Of a DNA stretch of 64,000 nucleotides, positions 8,382 to 16,784 are shown in pieces. Numbering within the stretch: the first letter of the stretch is position 1; each line of letters starts with the position of its first letter. The translations under genes and the position numbers were made by a program. The stretch spans positions 2,852,001-2,916,000 of the forward strand of contig NZ_CP034753.1 of NCBI RefSeq assembly GCF_004006235.1, read 5' to 3'. This DNA comes from Agromyces sp. LHK192 (GTDB taxonomy: Bacteria; Actinomycetota; Actinomycetes; Actinomycetales; Microbacteriaceae). Under the pieces are notes generated by a model. It was not told the origin of the DNA and made no database searches. It saw only the letters and a list, made by a program, of their open reading frames with translations.

Positions 8382-9431
8382 TCAACCCGCTTGCCGGCGG
8401 CGGCGCAGGACGGCGTCGAGGCTGTCGAATCCGGGCGTCGCCTCGCCGACCACGCCCATGCCCGCGTACGGGCTGGCGGGCTCGGCGACGGGTGCCGGCG
8501 ACGGTGCGGCGGGGCGGGGTTCGAGCTTCGGCACGGCCGGGGCGAGCTCGGCCGCGCGCTCGGCCATCTGCGCCTCCTGGGCCGTGCGGCGCAACTGCTC
8601 TGCCTCCTCGATCGAGGCCATGGCCGCGGCGGCGATGGTGCCGCGCGACAGGTGCAGCGCCTTCGGCAGCGCGTTCGGCGTCCATCCCTCGACGGACTCC
8701 GGCTCGGCCTCGGGCAGGTCGATCGGCTCGAACGCCTCGGGCACCGGCGCGGGCGCAGCGACGGTGACGGTTGCCGGGGCGGACCGCCGGCGGGCGAGCA
8801 GCACGATGCCGGCGAGACCTGCGACGGCACCAGCGGCCCCGACACCCGCGACAAGGGGTGACAGCCCGAACGGCAGGCCGACGAGGCCGACCACGACCGT
8901 GAGGATCGAGGCGAGCACGAGCATCGAGCAGCCCGCGCGACGACGGCGCAGCGCTCTCCGCGAGGCCGAGGACACGGGTTGGGGTGCGACGCGCACCGAC
9001 GCTTCCGAAGCCTCGGTCTCCACAGTCACGGCGACCGGCTCGGGAACGACCTGCCCCGGCACCGGCACCACGACCGAGATCGGCTCGGTCACCGCGCGCT
9101 CGGCGATCGCCCGCGCGGATGCGGCGTGTTCGGCTGCGTGGATGCGTTCGGCGATCGCCAACTGTTCGGCCGCCTCCGCTTCCAGCCGAGCCGCCGCCTC
9201 CTGCTCCGCGAGGATCCGCTGCTGCGAGGCAACCTGCCGGGCGGTCGCCTCGACCCGCACCTCCTCGGGGGTCTCGGCCGTCTCGGCCAGGATGCGCAGC
9301 GTCTGCTGGAGACGCACGGCGTTCCGCTCGGTGGCCACGTACTGGCGCTGCCGGAGCCATGACGGCAGCAGGTAGGCGATCCACAGCGCCGCGGCGATCG
9401 CCACGAGCACTCCCCCACCGATCGCGTCCAT
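8382..9431 (-). CDS. Unknown membrane protein with coiled coil and Pro/Ala-rich linkers
   Basis: A 349-residue protein I cannot place in a functional family. Residues 5-25 form one hydrophobic helix directly after the start. An Ala/Glu/Gln-rich helix (about 35-115) looks like a coiled coil. A Val/Pro-rich linker follows, then a basic patch 'RRALRRRRAG' leads into two further hydrophobic segments (about 180-240). The C-terminal part is Pro/Ala/Glu-rich with another short coiled coil. Similar proteins in Microbacteriaceae are often labelled 'large exoprotein', without evidence for that role. It is 51 bp downstream of the acetyltransferase stop on the same strand. Confidence 0.8.
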   Translation of the reverse strand: MDAIGGGVLVAIAAALWIAYLLPSWLRQRQYVATERNAVRLQQTLRILAETAETPEEVRVEATARQVASQQRILAEQEAAARLEAEAAEQLAIAERIHAAEHAASARAIAERAVTEPISVVVPVPGQVVPEPVAVTVETEASEASVRVAPQPVSSASRRALRRRRAGCSMLVLASILTVVVGLVGLPFGLSPLVAGVGAAGAVAGLAGIVLLARRRSAPATVTVAAPAPVPEAFEPIDLPEAEPESVEGWTPNALPKALHLSRGTIAAAAMASIEEAEQLRRTAQEAQMAERAAELAPAVPKLEPRPAAPSPAPVAEPASPYAGMGVVGEATPGFDSLDAVLRRRRQAG

Positions 9432-9482
9432 GGGTCAACGCTAGGTCACCCGCCGCTCGCGACCCGAATCGTTGCGGGCGTG

Positions 9483-10145
9483 TCAGCGATCGGCTATACG
9501 CAGCGGGTATGCGGCCGCCGCGCGGTCCTCTGCCGGGATGCGCGCAGCGTCCTCGGGCACGCGGCCGCTCCGCCATCGATCGAGCACGCCGCCCGGGACC
9601 TCCTCGGCCACGAGCGCGAACGCGAAGTGATCGCGCCAGTCGCCGTCGATGTGGATGAAGCGCCGCCGGAGACCCTCGTAACGGAACCCCAGCTTCTCGA
9701 CCACGCGCAGCGACGGCTGGTTCTCCGGCCGGATGCAGACCTCCATGCGGTGCAGTCGCAGCGTGCGGAAGCAGTAGTCGGTCGCGAGGGCGACGGAGGT
9801 CGGCGTGACGCCGCGTCCGGCGGCCGCCCGGGTGACCCAATAGCCGATCGAGGCGGACGACAACGACCCGTACGCGATGCCCGACACGTTCAACTGGCCG
9901 ATGAGCTCACCGTCGACCTCGATGACGAACGGCAACCCGTGGCCGGCCCTGGCATGGGCGGTCAGGTTGCGGATGCTCGCCTTCGCGTCGATCACCCCGC
10001 CGCCGCCTGGGTACGTCGCCTCCCAGCGCCGCAGCCAGGTCCGGTTGTCGAGCAGTGCCCGTTCGAGCGGCTTCGCGTCGCGGGCCCGGATCGGCCGGAG
10101 CGTGACGTCGCCGTCGCGCAGGGTCGGCAGGACGGCGGCTGGCAT
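9483..10145 (-). CDS. GNAT-family N-acetyltransferase, RimJ/RimL type
   Basis: A 220-residue protein with the GNAT fold as seen in ribosomal-protein alanine acetyltransferases. 'VTLRPIRARDAKPLERAL' is the N-terminal strand and helix. 'GYWVTRAAAGRGVTPTSVALATDYCF' (about residues 103-130) carries the acetyl-CoA-binding loop, here R-A-A-A-G-R-G-V. 'RMEVCIRPENQPSLRVVEKLGFRYEG' is the C-terminal RimJ/RimL block. It probably acetylates a protein N-terminus or a small amine. It lies 27 bp after galU on the same strand, so it may be cotranscribed with it. Confidence 0.9.
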   Translation of the reverse strand: MPAAVLPTLRDGDVTLRPIRARDAKPLERALLDNRTWLRRWEATYPGGGGVIDAKASIRNLTAHARAGHGLPFVIEVDGELIGQLNVSGIAYGSLSSASIGYWVTRAAAGRGVTPTSVALATDYCFRTLRLHRMEVCIRPENQPSLRVVEKLGFRYEGLRRRFIHIDGDWRDHFAFALVAEEVPGGVLDRWRSGRVPEDAARIPAEDRAAAAYPLRIADR

Positions 10146-10172
10146 GCTCAGACTGTAGCGGTCACCCGCGGG

Positions 10173-11066
10173 TCACGGTGTCCGAGTGACGAAGTCGGCG
10201 AGCCAGGCGCGCAGGTCGACGCCGAGGTCGTCGCGATCCGCGGCGAGCTGCACGACGGCCTTGATGTAGTCCAGCTTGTCGCCGGTGTCGTACCGGCGCC
10301 CCCGGAACACGACGCCGTACACCCCGCCGGTGCCCTCGACGTCGCCGGCCATCTCCATCAACGCGTCCGTCAACTGGATCTCGCCGCCCTTGCCCGGCTC
10401 GGTCCGCTCCAGCACCTCGAACACTTCGGGACGCAGCACGTATCGGCCGATCACCGCATAGTTCGACGGTGCGACCTCCTTCGCCGGCTTCTCGACGAGC
10501 CCGGTGATCCGCACGACGTCGGGCTCGTCGGTCGGTTCGACCTCGGCGGCGCCGTAGAGGTGGATCTGATTGGGGTCGACCTCGAGCAGCGCGACGATCG
10601 ACGCGTTCCGCTGGACCTGCTCCTCGAGCATGCGGCTCAGGAGCACGTCGCGCGCGTCGATCAGGTCGTCGCCGAGCAGCACGGCGAACGGCTCGTTCCC
10701 GACGTGCTTGCGCGCGCGGGAGACCGCGTGCCCGAGGCCCTTCGGGTCGCCCTGGCGCACGAAGTGGATGTCGGCCAGGTTCGTCGGCTCCTCGACCTTC
10801 GCCAGCTTCGCCTCATCGCCCTTCGAGGCGAGGGTGACCTCGAGTTCCATGACCCGATCGAAGTGGTTCGCCAGGGCGTTCTTGTTCCGGCCGACGATCA
10901 TGAGCAGGTCGTCGAGGCCGGCCGCGACCGCCTCCTCGACGACGTACTGGATCGCGGGCTTGTCCACGACCGGCAGCATCTCCTTCGGCATCGCCTTCGT
11001 CGCGGGCAGGAACCTCGTCCCCAACCCCGCAGCAGGAATGACGGCCTTCGTGATCCGAGAAGTCAT
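10173..11066 (-). CDS. galU: UTP--glucose-1-phosphate uridylyltransferase
   Basis: A 297-residue nucleotidyltransferase making UDP-glucose from UTP and glucose-1-phosphate, the donor for polysaccharide and glycolipid synthesis. The N-terminal 'AVIPAAGLGTRFLPATKAMPKEMLPVVDKP' is the nucleotide-binding signature of bacterial GalU. 'GDDLIDA' holds the metal-binding Asp pair, and 'GLVEKP' and 'KGGEIQLTDAL' are conserved sugar-site blocks. I use the ATG at 11066; a GTG at 11090 would add eight residues. A TACGCT box ends 7 nt before the ATG, which suggests a leaderless transcript. It is divergent from the folate gene at 11129. Confidence 0.95.
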   Translation of the reverse strand: MTSRITKAVIPAAGLGTRFLPATKAMPKEMLPVVDKPAIQYVVEEAVAAGLDDLLMIVGRNKNALANHFDRVMELEVTLASKGDEAKLAKVEEPTNLADIHFVRQGDPKGLGHAVSRARKHVGNEPFAVLLGDDLIDARDVLLSRMLEEQVQRNASIVALLEVDPNQIHLYGAAEVEPTDEPDVVRITGLVEKPAKEVAPSNYAVIGRYVLRPEVFEVLERTEPGKGGEIQLTDALMEMAGDVEGTGGVYGVVFRGRRYDTGDKLDYIKAVVQLAADRDDLGVDLRAWLADFVTRTP

Positions 11067-11073
11067 GCCGATC

Positions 11074-11079
11074 AGCGTA
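11074..11079 (-). promoter_or_regulatory. -10 element (TACGCT) of galU
   Basis: It sits 7 nt upstream of the galU ATG on the minus strand, so transcription would begin at the start codon. The divergent TAGGAT box lies 36 bp away, so both promoters share one short region. Confidence 0.45.
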
Positions 11080-11115
11080 GCGTCGACCACCGGCTCCGCG
11101 CCGGGGCGCGCGTCC

Positions 11116-11121
11116 TAGGAT
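11116..11121 (+). promoter_or_regulatory. -10 element (TAGGAT) of the cyclo-ligase gene
   Basis: TAGGAT ends 7 nt before the ATG at 11129. The same bases could instead act as a weak AGGA ribosome site, so leaderless and leadered readings compete. Confidence 0.4.
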
Positions 11122-11128
11122 GTGTGCC

Positions 11129-11707
11129 ATGCCCGACGATCCGTCCGTCGCCAAGCGCGTGCTGCGTGCCGAGTTGCGCGAGCGACGCAGGAACATGCCC
11201 GGCCACGAACGCGAGCTCGCGACCGAGGGATTCACCGCACGACTCGAGGAACTCATCGGCTCGACCGGTGCCGAGTCGATCTCGTGCTACCTGTCGATGC
11301 CCACCGAGCCGAACACGCGGCCGTTCGTCGAATGGGCGGAGGCCCGCGGCATCCGGGTGCTGTTCCCGGTGACCCGCGAAGACGGCCTCCTCGACTGGAC
11401 GGTCGGCGAAGCGCCCGGCGAACGCATCGGTCCGACGGGGGTCCCCGAGGCCGAGGGCGAACTGCTGGGCCCGATGGCGATCAACGACGTCGACCTGATC
11501 CTCGTGCCGGCCGCCGCGGTGGACGCGACCGGCCTCCGGCTGGGCTGGGGGCGGGGCTATTTCGACAAGACCCTCGGTTCGATGGGAAAATGTCCTCCGG
11601 TGTACGCCGTGGTCTTCGACACCGAACTCGTCGAGACCGTCCCCCGTGAGGTCCACGACCAACCGGTGGACGGCGTCGTCACGCCGACGCGCATCGTCGC
11701 ATTCTGA
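11129..11707 (+). CDS. 5-formyltetrahydrofolate cyclo-ligase
   Basis: A 192-residue enzyme that converts 5-formyl-THF to 5,10-methenyl-THF with ATP. The basic N-terminal helix 'KRVLRAELRERRRNMP' and the strongly conserved 'RLGWGRGYFDKTL' (about residues 138-150, phosphate-binding loop) identify the 5-FTHF cyclo-ligase family. 'EVHDQPVDGVVTPTRIV' is the usual C-terminus. I choose the ATG at 11129; another ATG nine bases earlier adds only three residues. It is followed by an FmdB-family gene after 37 bp, a pairing common in actinobacteria. Confidence 0.93.
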   Translation: MPDDPSVAKRVLRAELRERRRNMPGHERELATEGFTARLEELIGSTGAESISCYLSMPTEPNTRPFVEWAEARGIRVLFPVTREDGLLDWTVGEAPGERIGPTGVPEAEGELLGPMAINDVDLILVPAAAVDATGLRLGWGRGYFDKTLGSMGKCPPVYAVVFDTELVETVPREVHDQPVDGVVTPTRIVAF

Positions 11708-11744
11708 TCAGGGCCGCGCGCCCCCGCCGTCATCCGAGAGATCC

Positions 11745-12080
11745 ATGCCCACCTACTCCTACCGCTGCACCGAGTGCGGCAACGCCTTCGACATCCAGCA
11801 GGCCTTCACCGACGACTCGCTCACCGACTGCCCCGCGTGCGGCGGCCGGCTGCGCAAGCTGTTCAACACGATCGGCGTGACGTTCAACGGCTCCGGCTTC
11901 TACCGCACGGACTCGCGCAGCGCCGCCGCCGGCGGTTCGAAGGGCTCGGATGCCTCGGGCGGCGGCTCGTCCTCGTCCGGCGGTTCGTCGTCCGGCGGTT
12001 CCTCGTCGGGCGGTTCGTCGTCCGGCGGTTCGTCATCCTCCGGTTCGACCTCCTCGGGCGCCTCGGCTAGCGTGGCGTAG
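11745..12080 (+). CDS. FmdB-family zinc ribbon protein with Ser/Gly repeat tail
   Basis: A 111-residue protein. Residues 1-42 are the FmdB/CxxC regulatory zinc ribbon: 'MPTYSYRCTECGNAFD' and 'DCPACGGRLRKLFN' supply four Cys for one zinc ion. 'VTFNGSGFYRTD' is also typical of the family. The last 45 residues are almost only Ser and Gly, encoded in part by a 15-bp DNA repeat. Function is unproven: FmdB was named for regulation of a formamidase, and actinobacterial members are of unknown role. The start ATG at 11745 gives the usual family N-terminus. Confidence 0.88.
   Translation: MPTYSYRCTECGNAFDIQQAFTDDSLTDCPACGGRLRKLFNTIGVTFNGSGFYRTDSRSAAAGGSKGSDASGGGSSSSGGSSSGGSSSGGSSSGGSSSSGSTSSGASASVA
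11973..12047 (+). repeat. Five 15-bp repeats coding Ser-Ser-Gly-Gly-Ser
   Basis: Five in-frame copies of a 15-bp unit (consensus TCGTCCGGCGGTTCG) encode residues about 77-101 of the FmdB-like protein. Copies 1, 2 and 4 are near identical and copies 3 and 5 have drifted. In-frame unit length means copy number can change without breaking the protein. Confidence 0.9.
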
Positions 12081-12106
12081 GCAACCGGAGCGTCGGGAGG
12101 GGACAT

Positions 12107-12619
12107 ATGCTCAAGGGTTTCAAGGAGTTCATCCTTCGCGGGAACGTCATCGAGCTCGCGGTCGCGGTGGTCATCGGCGCCGCGTTCACCGCGGTCGTGA
12201 ACGCACTCGTCGTGAACCTGATCAATCCGCTGATCGGCGCGGTGTTCCGTGCCGACAGCCTCGACAACGCGCTCGTCGTGGAGATCCCGACCCTCGACGG
12301 GGAGCCGGCCCAACTGAAGTTCGGCGCAGTGATCGGGGCGATCCTGACCTTCGTGATCGTCGCCGCGGTGGTCTACTTCGTGTTCGTGCTGCCCATGAAC
12401 ACGCTCAAGGAGCGCGCGGAGGCCAAGCGCCGCGTCGGCCAGCCCGACCCCGGGCAGCCCGAGACCGAACTCACGGTGCTCGCCGAGATCCGCGACCTGC
12501 TCGCCCGCGGCGACCGGCTGCCGTCCGGCGCGGCATCCGACGCCGGCGGCGGAACGCCGGACGCGAGCCCATCTGCCGACGCCGAGCCTCGCCAGGGCTC
12601 CGGCCGCCACGCGGGCTGA
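12107..12619 (+). CDS. mscL: Large-conductance mechanosensitive channel
   Basis: A 170-residue MscL. The N-terminal amphipathic helix and TM1 read 'MLKGFKEFILRGNVIELAVAV' and continue 'VIGAAFTAVVNALV', with the pore-lining glycine/alanine pattern. TM2 is 'FGAVIGAILTFVIVAAVVYFVFVL'. A charged bundle helix with 'LAEIRDLLARG' follows, then a Gly/Ala/Asp-rich tail longer than the classic E. coli protein. The pentamer opens under membrane tension to release solutes during hypo-osmotic shock. GGGAGGGG lies 8 nt before the ATG. Confidence 0.96.
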   Translation: MLKGFKEFILRGNVIELAVAVVIGAAFTAVVNALVVNLINPLIGAVFRADSLDNALVVEIPTLDGEPAQLKFGAVIGAILTFVIVAAVVYFVFVLPMNTLKERAEAKRRVGQPDPGQPETELTVLAEIRDLLARGDRLPSGAASDAGGGTPDASPSADAEPRQGSGRHAG

Positions 12620-12659
12620 CCGTCGCCGGCGGGGGCGTCGCCGCCGGGTGATCCGCGGG

Positions 12660-12890
12660 TCACCAGTGCGGCGGCCGCTCCCGGGTGATCCGGTCGTCGT
12701 CCGGAGAGCCGCCCCGGGTCGGCCGTTCGGGTTCCCCCTCGCCCGGCGTCGCCGTCTCCGGTGACGGGTCGCTACCTGGAACGGGCGTCAGCCGCGCGCG
12801 ACGGCGACCCGTGCGCTCGACGCGCTGCCGCTTCGAACCGGTGTCCTCCGTGGCGCCGTCTCCGCCCGGCTCATCGGCCGGCGCGGTCAT
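12660..12890 (-). CDS. Small unknown charged protein coupled to the helicase-like gene
   Basis: A 76-residue, hydrophilic, probably disordered protein rich in Pro, Glu, Asp, Arg and Gly, with one basic cluster ('SKRQRVERTGRRRARL', about residues 19-34). No known domain is visible. Its ATG overlaps the stop codon of the upstream 1229-residue gene by four bases (ATGA), so it is translated with it and may be a partner or tail of that protein. The 3' end is 40 bp from the convergent mscL stop. Confidence 0.6.
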   Translation of the reverse strand: MTAPADEPGGDGATEDTGSKRQRVERTGRRRARLTPVPGSDPSPETATPGEGEPERPTRGGSPDDDRITRERPPHW

Positions 12891-15800
12891 GACGCGACCC
12901 GGGCCGCCGGCTCCTCCTCGGGCTTGCCCAACAACGCGGCGACTCGCCCGGCCACGGCCTCGGGGTTGCCGAACAGCTCGAAGCTGTGCACGCGGAGGTA
13001 GTGCCAGCCGAGGCGGCGGAGCACATCGGGGCGCAGGCGCAGCGACTCGCGCAGGCTCTGCCCGGCCAGCGCCGCATCGGTCTCGACGACGACGGCCTTG
13101 CCCGCGTGCGCCACGGCGAGCGCGAGGCTCCCGCGATAGTCGAGGGCCACGCGAACGCCCCGGCGTTCGAGCCGGACCGCGAGGTCGGCGAGCATCGCGT
13201 CGGGCGCCGTCCCGGCGTCGTCCCGAGCCTGGCGTTCCTCGGTCTGGCTGAGCACCTGCGCGAGCGCGAGCACGCCGTGCGCCTGCCGCGATCCGTCGAT
13301 GTGCTCGGGGCGGAACGCCGAGACGACGTCCATCGACCGGCGTGCACGGGTCATGCCGACCGCGAGCAGCCGATCGCCGCCGGGCTCGCCGAGCGCGCCG
13401 AAATTCGACAGCAGCCGGCCGTGCGGCGTCCGGCCGTAGCCGACGGAGAAGACGACCCGGTCGCGGCTCTGCGCCACGGCCTGCTCGAGCGTGAGCACGG
13501 TGAACGGCTCGGCCCGGTCCTTGAGGATGAAGTCCGAGAGGTCGCGTCGCTTCGAGAACGCGGCGAGCACTGCCTGATGCACGCGACCGGCGTGCCGAGG
13601 GCTCGCGGTGATGACCATGAGCGACTCGCGCGGTCGCTTGACCGCGTGGTCCATGACGAGCTCGACGACCTTCCCGACCTCCTGGTCCAGGCTCTCGACG
13701 GTGCCCGTCAGCGGGTCGGGCAGTCCGTTGCCGGAGACGTAGTGCAGGCGCAGGCTGCCGTGCCCGAGGAAGCTGCCCGCCCACGGGTGCGATTGGATCC
13801 GCCCGCCGTAGAAGCGGCGGTTGACGAGCTCGGCGAGGTCTTCGCCGCCGGCCCGGTAGCTGCGGGTGAGCGTCATGGTGGGCAGGAGTTCGCCGAGCCG
13901 GGCGAGCGCGGAATCGGCGTGCAGGGCGTCGACGCCGACCTGTTCGTCGTCTTCGCCGCGCCCGGCACGACCTCGGTCGTCGTCGTCGATCCCGGTCGCG
14001 AAGAGCGTCGGCGTCTGCGTGACCGGGTCCCCGAAGGCGACGACCTGCTTCGCACGGCGGATCGCCCCGAGGTTCTCCGCGATGGTCGTGGCGCCGGCGT
14101 CGACGATGACGACCGCGTCGAACGCGATGCGATCGGTGATGCGATCGACCTCGTACGGCGAGGCGAGCCAGATCGGAGCCAGCAATCGGAACAGGTCGGG
14201 AGCGCCCTCGTGCAGGGCGGCGGGCCGCACGCGATCGCCGCGGAGCATGCGCTTCAGCGCGGCCGCCTGGTCGGGGTGGTCGACGAGCGCGACCTTCCAG
14301 TTCTCGGCGAGGCGCCATGCCGCGAGTGGGCCGCTCGCCGAGGCATGCGCCTCGTCGACGAGCCGGAAGTCGGCCTCGAGCCGGTCGAGCACCTGCGTGT
14401 TCGCCCCGAGCAGCGCCTTGTCGTGCGCCAGTACTCCCTCGAGCATCGACTGCCACCAGGCGAGTTCGAGTTCGTCCTCGACCTGGTGCTCGAGGACGTG
14501 GCGTTCGGTGAGGTCGCGCAGCAGCGGGTCGAGGCCGAGGTCGCGCAGCTTCGCGAGCAGCGCGGTGCGCTCCTGCAGGTTGGCGAGCACCTCCGAGTCG
14601 GCCGCGAGCCCCGCGAGCATCGTGGTGAGTTCACGGAGCGGCCTCGCTGCCAGCTGGCGCGGCGTCCCGGCGACGCCCAGTGGCCGATCGAGCGCGGCGA
14701 GGTCGACGGAGACCGTCTGGAAGGCCACGCGGACGTCGTCGATGCCGACCGGCACCCCCGGCATCGCTCCGGCCTCGGAGTACCGCTGCCAGAGCGTGCG
14801 CTGCTGCTGGATGCCGCGGAGCGCGGCGTTGAGGTCGGTCACGTGCACGCCCGGGCGCACGTACTCGAGCGCGTACCGACGGAGCCTGCGCCGGTTGGCT
14901 CCGGACATCCCCGGAGCGTCCCGCCGCGAGCCCGTCGCGGCGATCAGCTCGCCGAGCGGTCGGTCGAACACGGACGGCCGGAACTTGTCGAGCGTGTCTC
15001 GCACGTCGAGCAGCAGGCGCAGGAACACGCCGAGCTCGGCGATCGATTCGAACTGGCGCAGTCGCGTCTGCGAGATGAGCGTGCGTCCGCGCTCGAGCAG
15101 TCGCGGCACGTCGGTGCCGTGGAGCCGCTTCGCGAGCTGGTGGGCGGCCTCCGATTCCTCGGCCGTGTCGAACGCGGCGCCGTACCAGGGCGAGTCGTTG
15201 GGCCCGTACTTGAACTCGCCGAGCTCCGCGGCGCGCACCAGGTCGCGCGCGACCTCCGGGCGGATGCCGCCGATGCGCACGAGGCAGTCGTGGTCGAGGC
15301 GGGCGGTCGTGTGCGGTGCCGGCTGCAGCAGCGCGAGCCGGGAGAGCTCGGCGAGCGCGTCGAGCACCGACACCCCGAGGTCGGGGTCGTGCCGGGTGAG
15401 GGCGCCCCGATAGTCGAGGAGCACCTTGCGCAGGCGCACGAGCGCATCGTCGACGTCGGAGACCCGCGGCCGCTCGGCCTTCTCGTTGCGGGAGATCGAC
15501 TGGATGAGCTCGCGCCGCAGTCCCGCCGTCGTGACCGCGGCACCAGCAAGCCCGACCTGGCCGAGCCGGTGGGCGATGCCGTCGAGGCTCGCGCGCCGCG
15601 GACCGACGACGAGGACGCGCCGGTCCTTCGCCACGAGCGCGCCGACGGCGTTCACGATGGTCTGCGTGCCGCCGGTGCCCGGCAGCGTCTTGACGACGAC
15701 GGATGCCCCGGCCTCGATCTGCGCGATGACCTGTTCCTGCTCGGGGTCGGCGTCGAGGAGCATGCGGTCGCCCTGCGGCGGGCGCTGGTCCTGCGGCACG

Positions 15801-16576
15801 GTCGGCGCCGGTTCGCCGCGCTGCGCCGCGAGCTGCGCCCGCGCGGCCGGGTGCCCGGCGATCGCGTCGATGACGGGGTGCTCGAGGTCCGCGGCATCCG
15901 CGGCCATCGCCGGTCCGACCTCGGCGAAACTGGAGACGACCAGGCGCGGCGCCACCCGGAACCACGGCAGGTGCGAGGTGAGTCCGCGGAGCCGGTCGAT
16001 GACGGGCTGCGGCTTGAACGCGCCGTTGGTGATGGCGAGCGCGACGAACGCGTCGGCGTCGAGCGTGATCTGGAACTGTTCGCGGAGTTCTCGCGCCAAC
16101 GCCGGGTTCAGGAAGGGCTGGCCCTTGAGCTTGAGCTCGAAGTCGCGGCCGTACCGGCGGATCGCGAGCGGGCGCAGCAGCACGGGGGCGAGGAACTCCT
16201 CGCCGTCGTTGCGCCAGTTCGCGAGCCCGATGGCGAGGTGCACGGATTCGATGCCGCGCACCGAGCGCAGCTCGATCCCCTTCTGGGTGATCTCGGCGGC
16301 GGCGAGCTTCGCGTTGCGGAGGGCGAGCTCGTCGCGGATCAGGCTCGAGAGCAGCGTGGACTTGCCCGTGATGAACTGCGGGAGCCCTCCGGGGTGCGTG
16401 GTCGACAGTTCGATCCTGGTGCGGGGGGTGTCGACGAAGCGCACGAGCGGGGACCGGCCGCCGATGCTCGACAGCTCGCCGATCCATCGCGCGCGCGCGG
16501 GATCGGCGATGTTGCCGGCAACCGCCGACGGGTCGCCGACGCTGATGCCGTCGGGGCTGGTGTGCTGCTGGCTCAT
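12887..16576 (-). CDS. Large SF1-helicase-like protein with altered ATPase motifs and C-terminal nuclease-like domain
   Basis: A 1229-residue protein resembling AAA/SF1 (Dna2/Upf1-like) helicases of actinobacteria. The Walker A region reads 'LPGTGGTQT' (about residues 298-306), with Gly where the essential Lys should be. The Walker B region reads 'VVIVDAGATT' (Asp 826) instead of D-E-A-S, so the catalytic Glu is missing. The later 'GDPVTQTP' replaces the usual G-D-P-x-Q-L-P-P. C-terminal helicase motifs ('LTRSYRAG', 'VGMTRARRSMDV') remain. The last 90 residues, with 'VVVETDAAL' and 'LRRLGWHYLRVHSFELFGNP', look like a Vsr/REase_MTES-type nuclease fold. The start is uncertain: ATG 16576 is used, and GTG 16663 is possible although the extra codons have poor third-position bias. 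Confidence 0.8.
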   Translation of the reverse strand: MSQQHTSPDGISVGDPSAVAGNIADPARARWIGELSSIGGRSPLVRFVDTPRTRIELSTTHPGGLPQFITGKSTLLSSLIRDELALRNAKLAAAEITQKGIELRSVRGIESVHLAIGLANWRNDGEEFLAPVLLRPLAIRRYGRDFELKLKGQPFLNPALARELREQFQITLDADAFVALAITNGAFKPQPVIDRLRGLTSHLPWFRVAPRLVVSSFAEVGPAMAADAADLEHPVIDAIAGHPAARAQLAAQRGEPAPTVPQDQRPPQGDRMLLDADPEQEQVIAQIEAGASVVVKTLPGTGGTQTIVNAVGALVAKDRRVLVVGPRRASLDGIAHRLGQVGLAGAAVTTAGLRRELIQSISRNEKAERPRVSDVDDALVRLRKVLLDYRGALTRHDPDLGVSVLDALAELSRLALLQPAPHTTARLDHDCLVRIGGIRPEVARDLVRAAELGEFKYGPNDSPWYGAAFDTAEESEAAHQLAKRLHGTDVPRLLERGRTLISQTRLRQFESIAELGVFLRLLLDVRDTLDKFRPSVFDRPLGELIAATGSRRDAPGMSGANRRRLRRYALEYVRPGVHVTDLNAALRGIQQQRTLWQRYSEAGAMPGVPVGIDDVRVAFQTVSVDLAALDRPLGVAGTPRQLAARPLRELTTMLAGLAADSEVLANLQERTALLAKLRDLGLDPLLRDLTERHVLEHQVEDELELAWWQSMLEGVLAHDKALLGANTQVLDRLEADFRLVDEAHASASGPLAAWRLAENWKVALVDHPDQAAALKRMLRGDRVRPAALHEGAPDLFRLLAPIWLASPYEVDRITDRIAFDAVVIVDAGATTIAENLGAIRRAKQVVAFGDPVTQTPTLFATGIDDDDRGRAGRGEDDEQVGVDALHADSALARLGELLPTMTLTRSYRAGGEDLAELVNRRFYGGRIQSHPWAGSFLGHGSLRLHYVSGNGLPDPLTGTVESLDQEVGKVVELVMDHAVKRPRESLMVITASPRHAGRVHQAVLAAFSKRRDLSDFILKDRAEPFTVLTLEQAVAQSRDRVVFSVGYGRTPHGRLLSNFGALGEPGGDRLLAVGMTRARRSMDVVSAFRPEHIDGSRQAHGVLALAQVLSQTEERQARDDAGTAPDAMLADLAVRLERRGVRVALDYRGSLALAVAHAGKAVVVETDAALAGQSLRESLRLRPDVLRRLGWHYLRVHSFELFGNPEAVAGRVAALLGKPEEEPAARVAS

Positions 16577-16784
16577 GGCTCCCGGGGTGAGTTCGTCGGC
16601 CACGGCATCGGAGTCCTGAGGAAGCAGGTCCTCTTCGTCTGGATTCCGTTCGAGCCGCGGCACACCGGAAGGATACGTGCGGATACGACCGAATCGATGC
16701 ATTCCGGGCCGTGATCCCCGGATTCGGATGCCGCCGCGCGAGGTATCGTTGTCGGTCGATCGACGCGACCGAGGAGGCAGGCGC

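Noticed and set aside
12986..16714. 1242-codon open frame on the + strand opposite the helicase-like gene
   Set aside because: It is an antisense shadow created by high third-position GC. Its translation is low-complexity Arg/Glu/Val-rich with no domain, whereas the minus frame shows clear family motifs.
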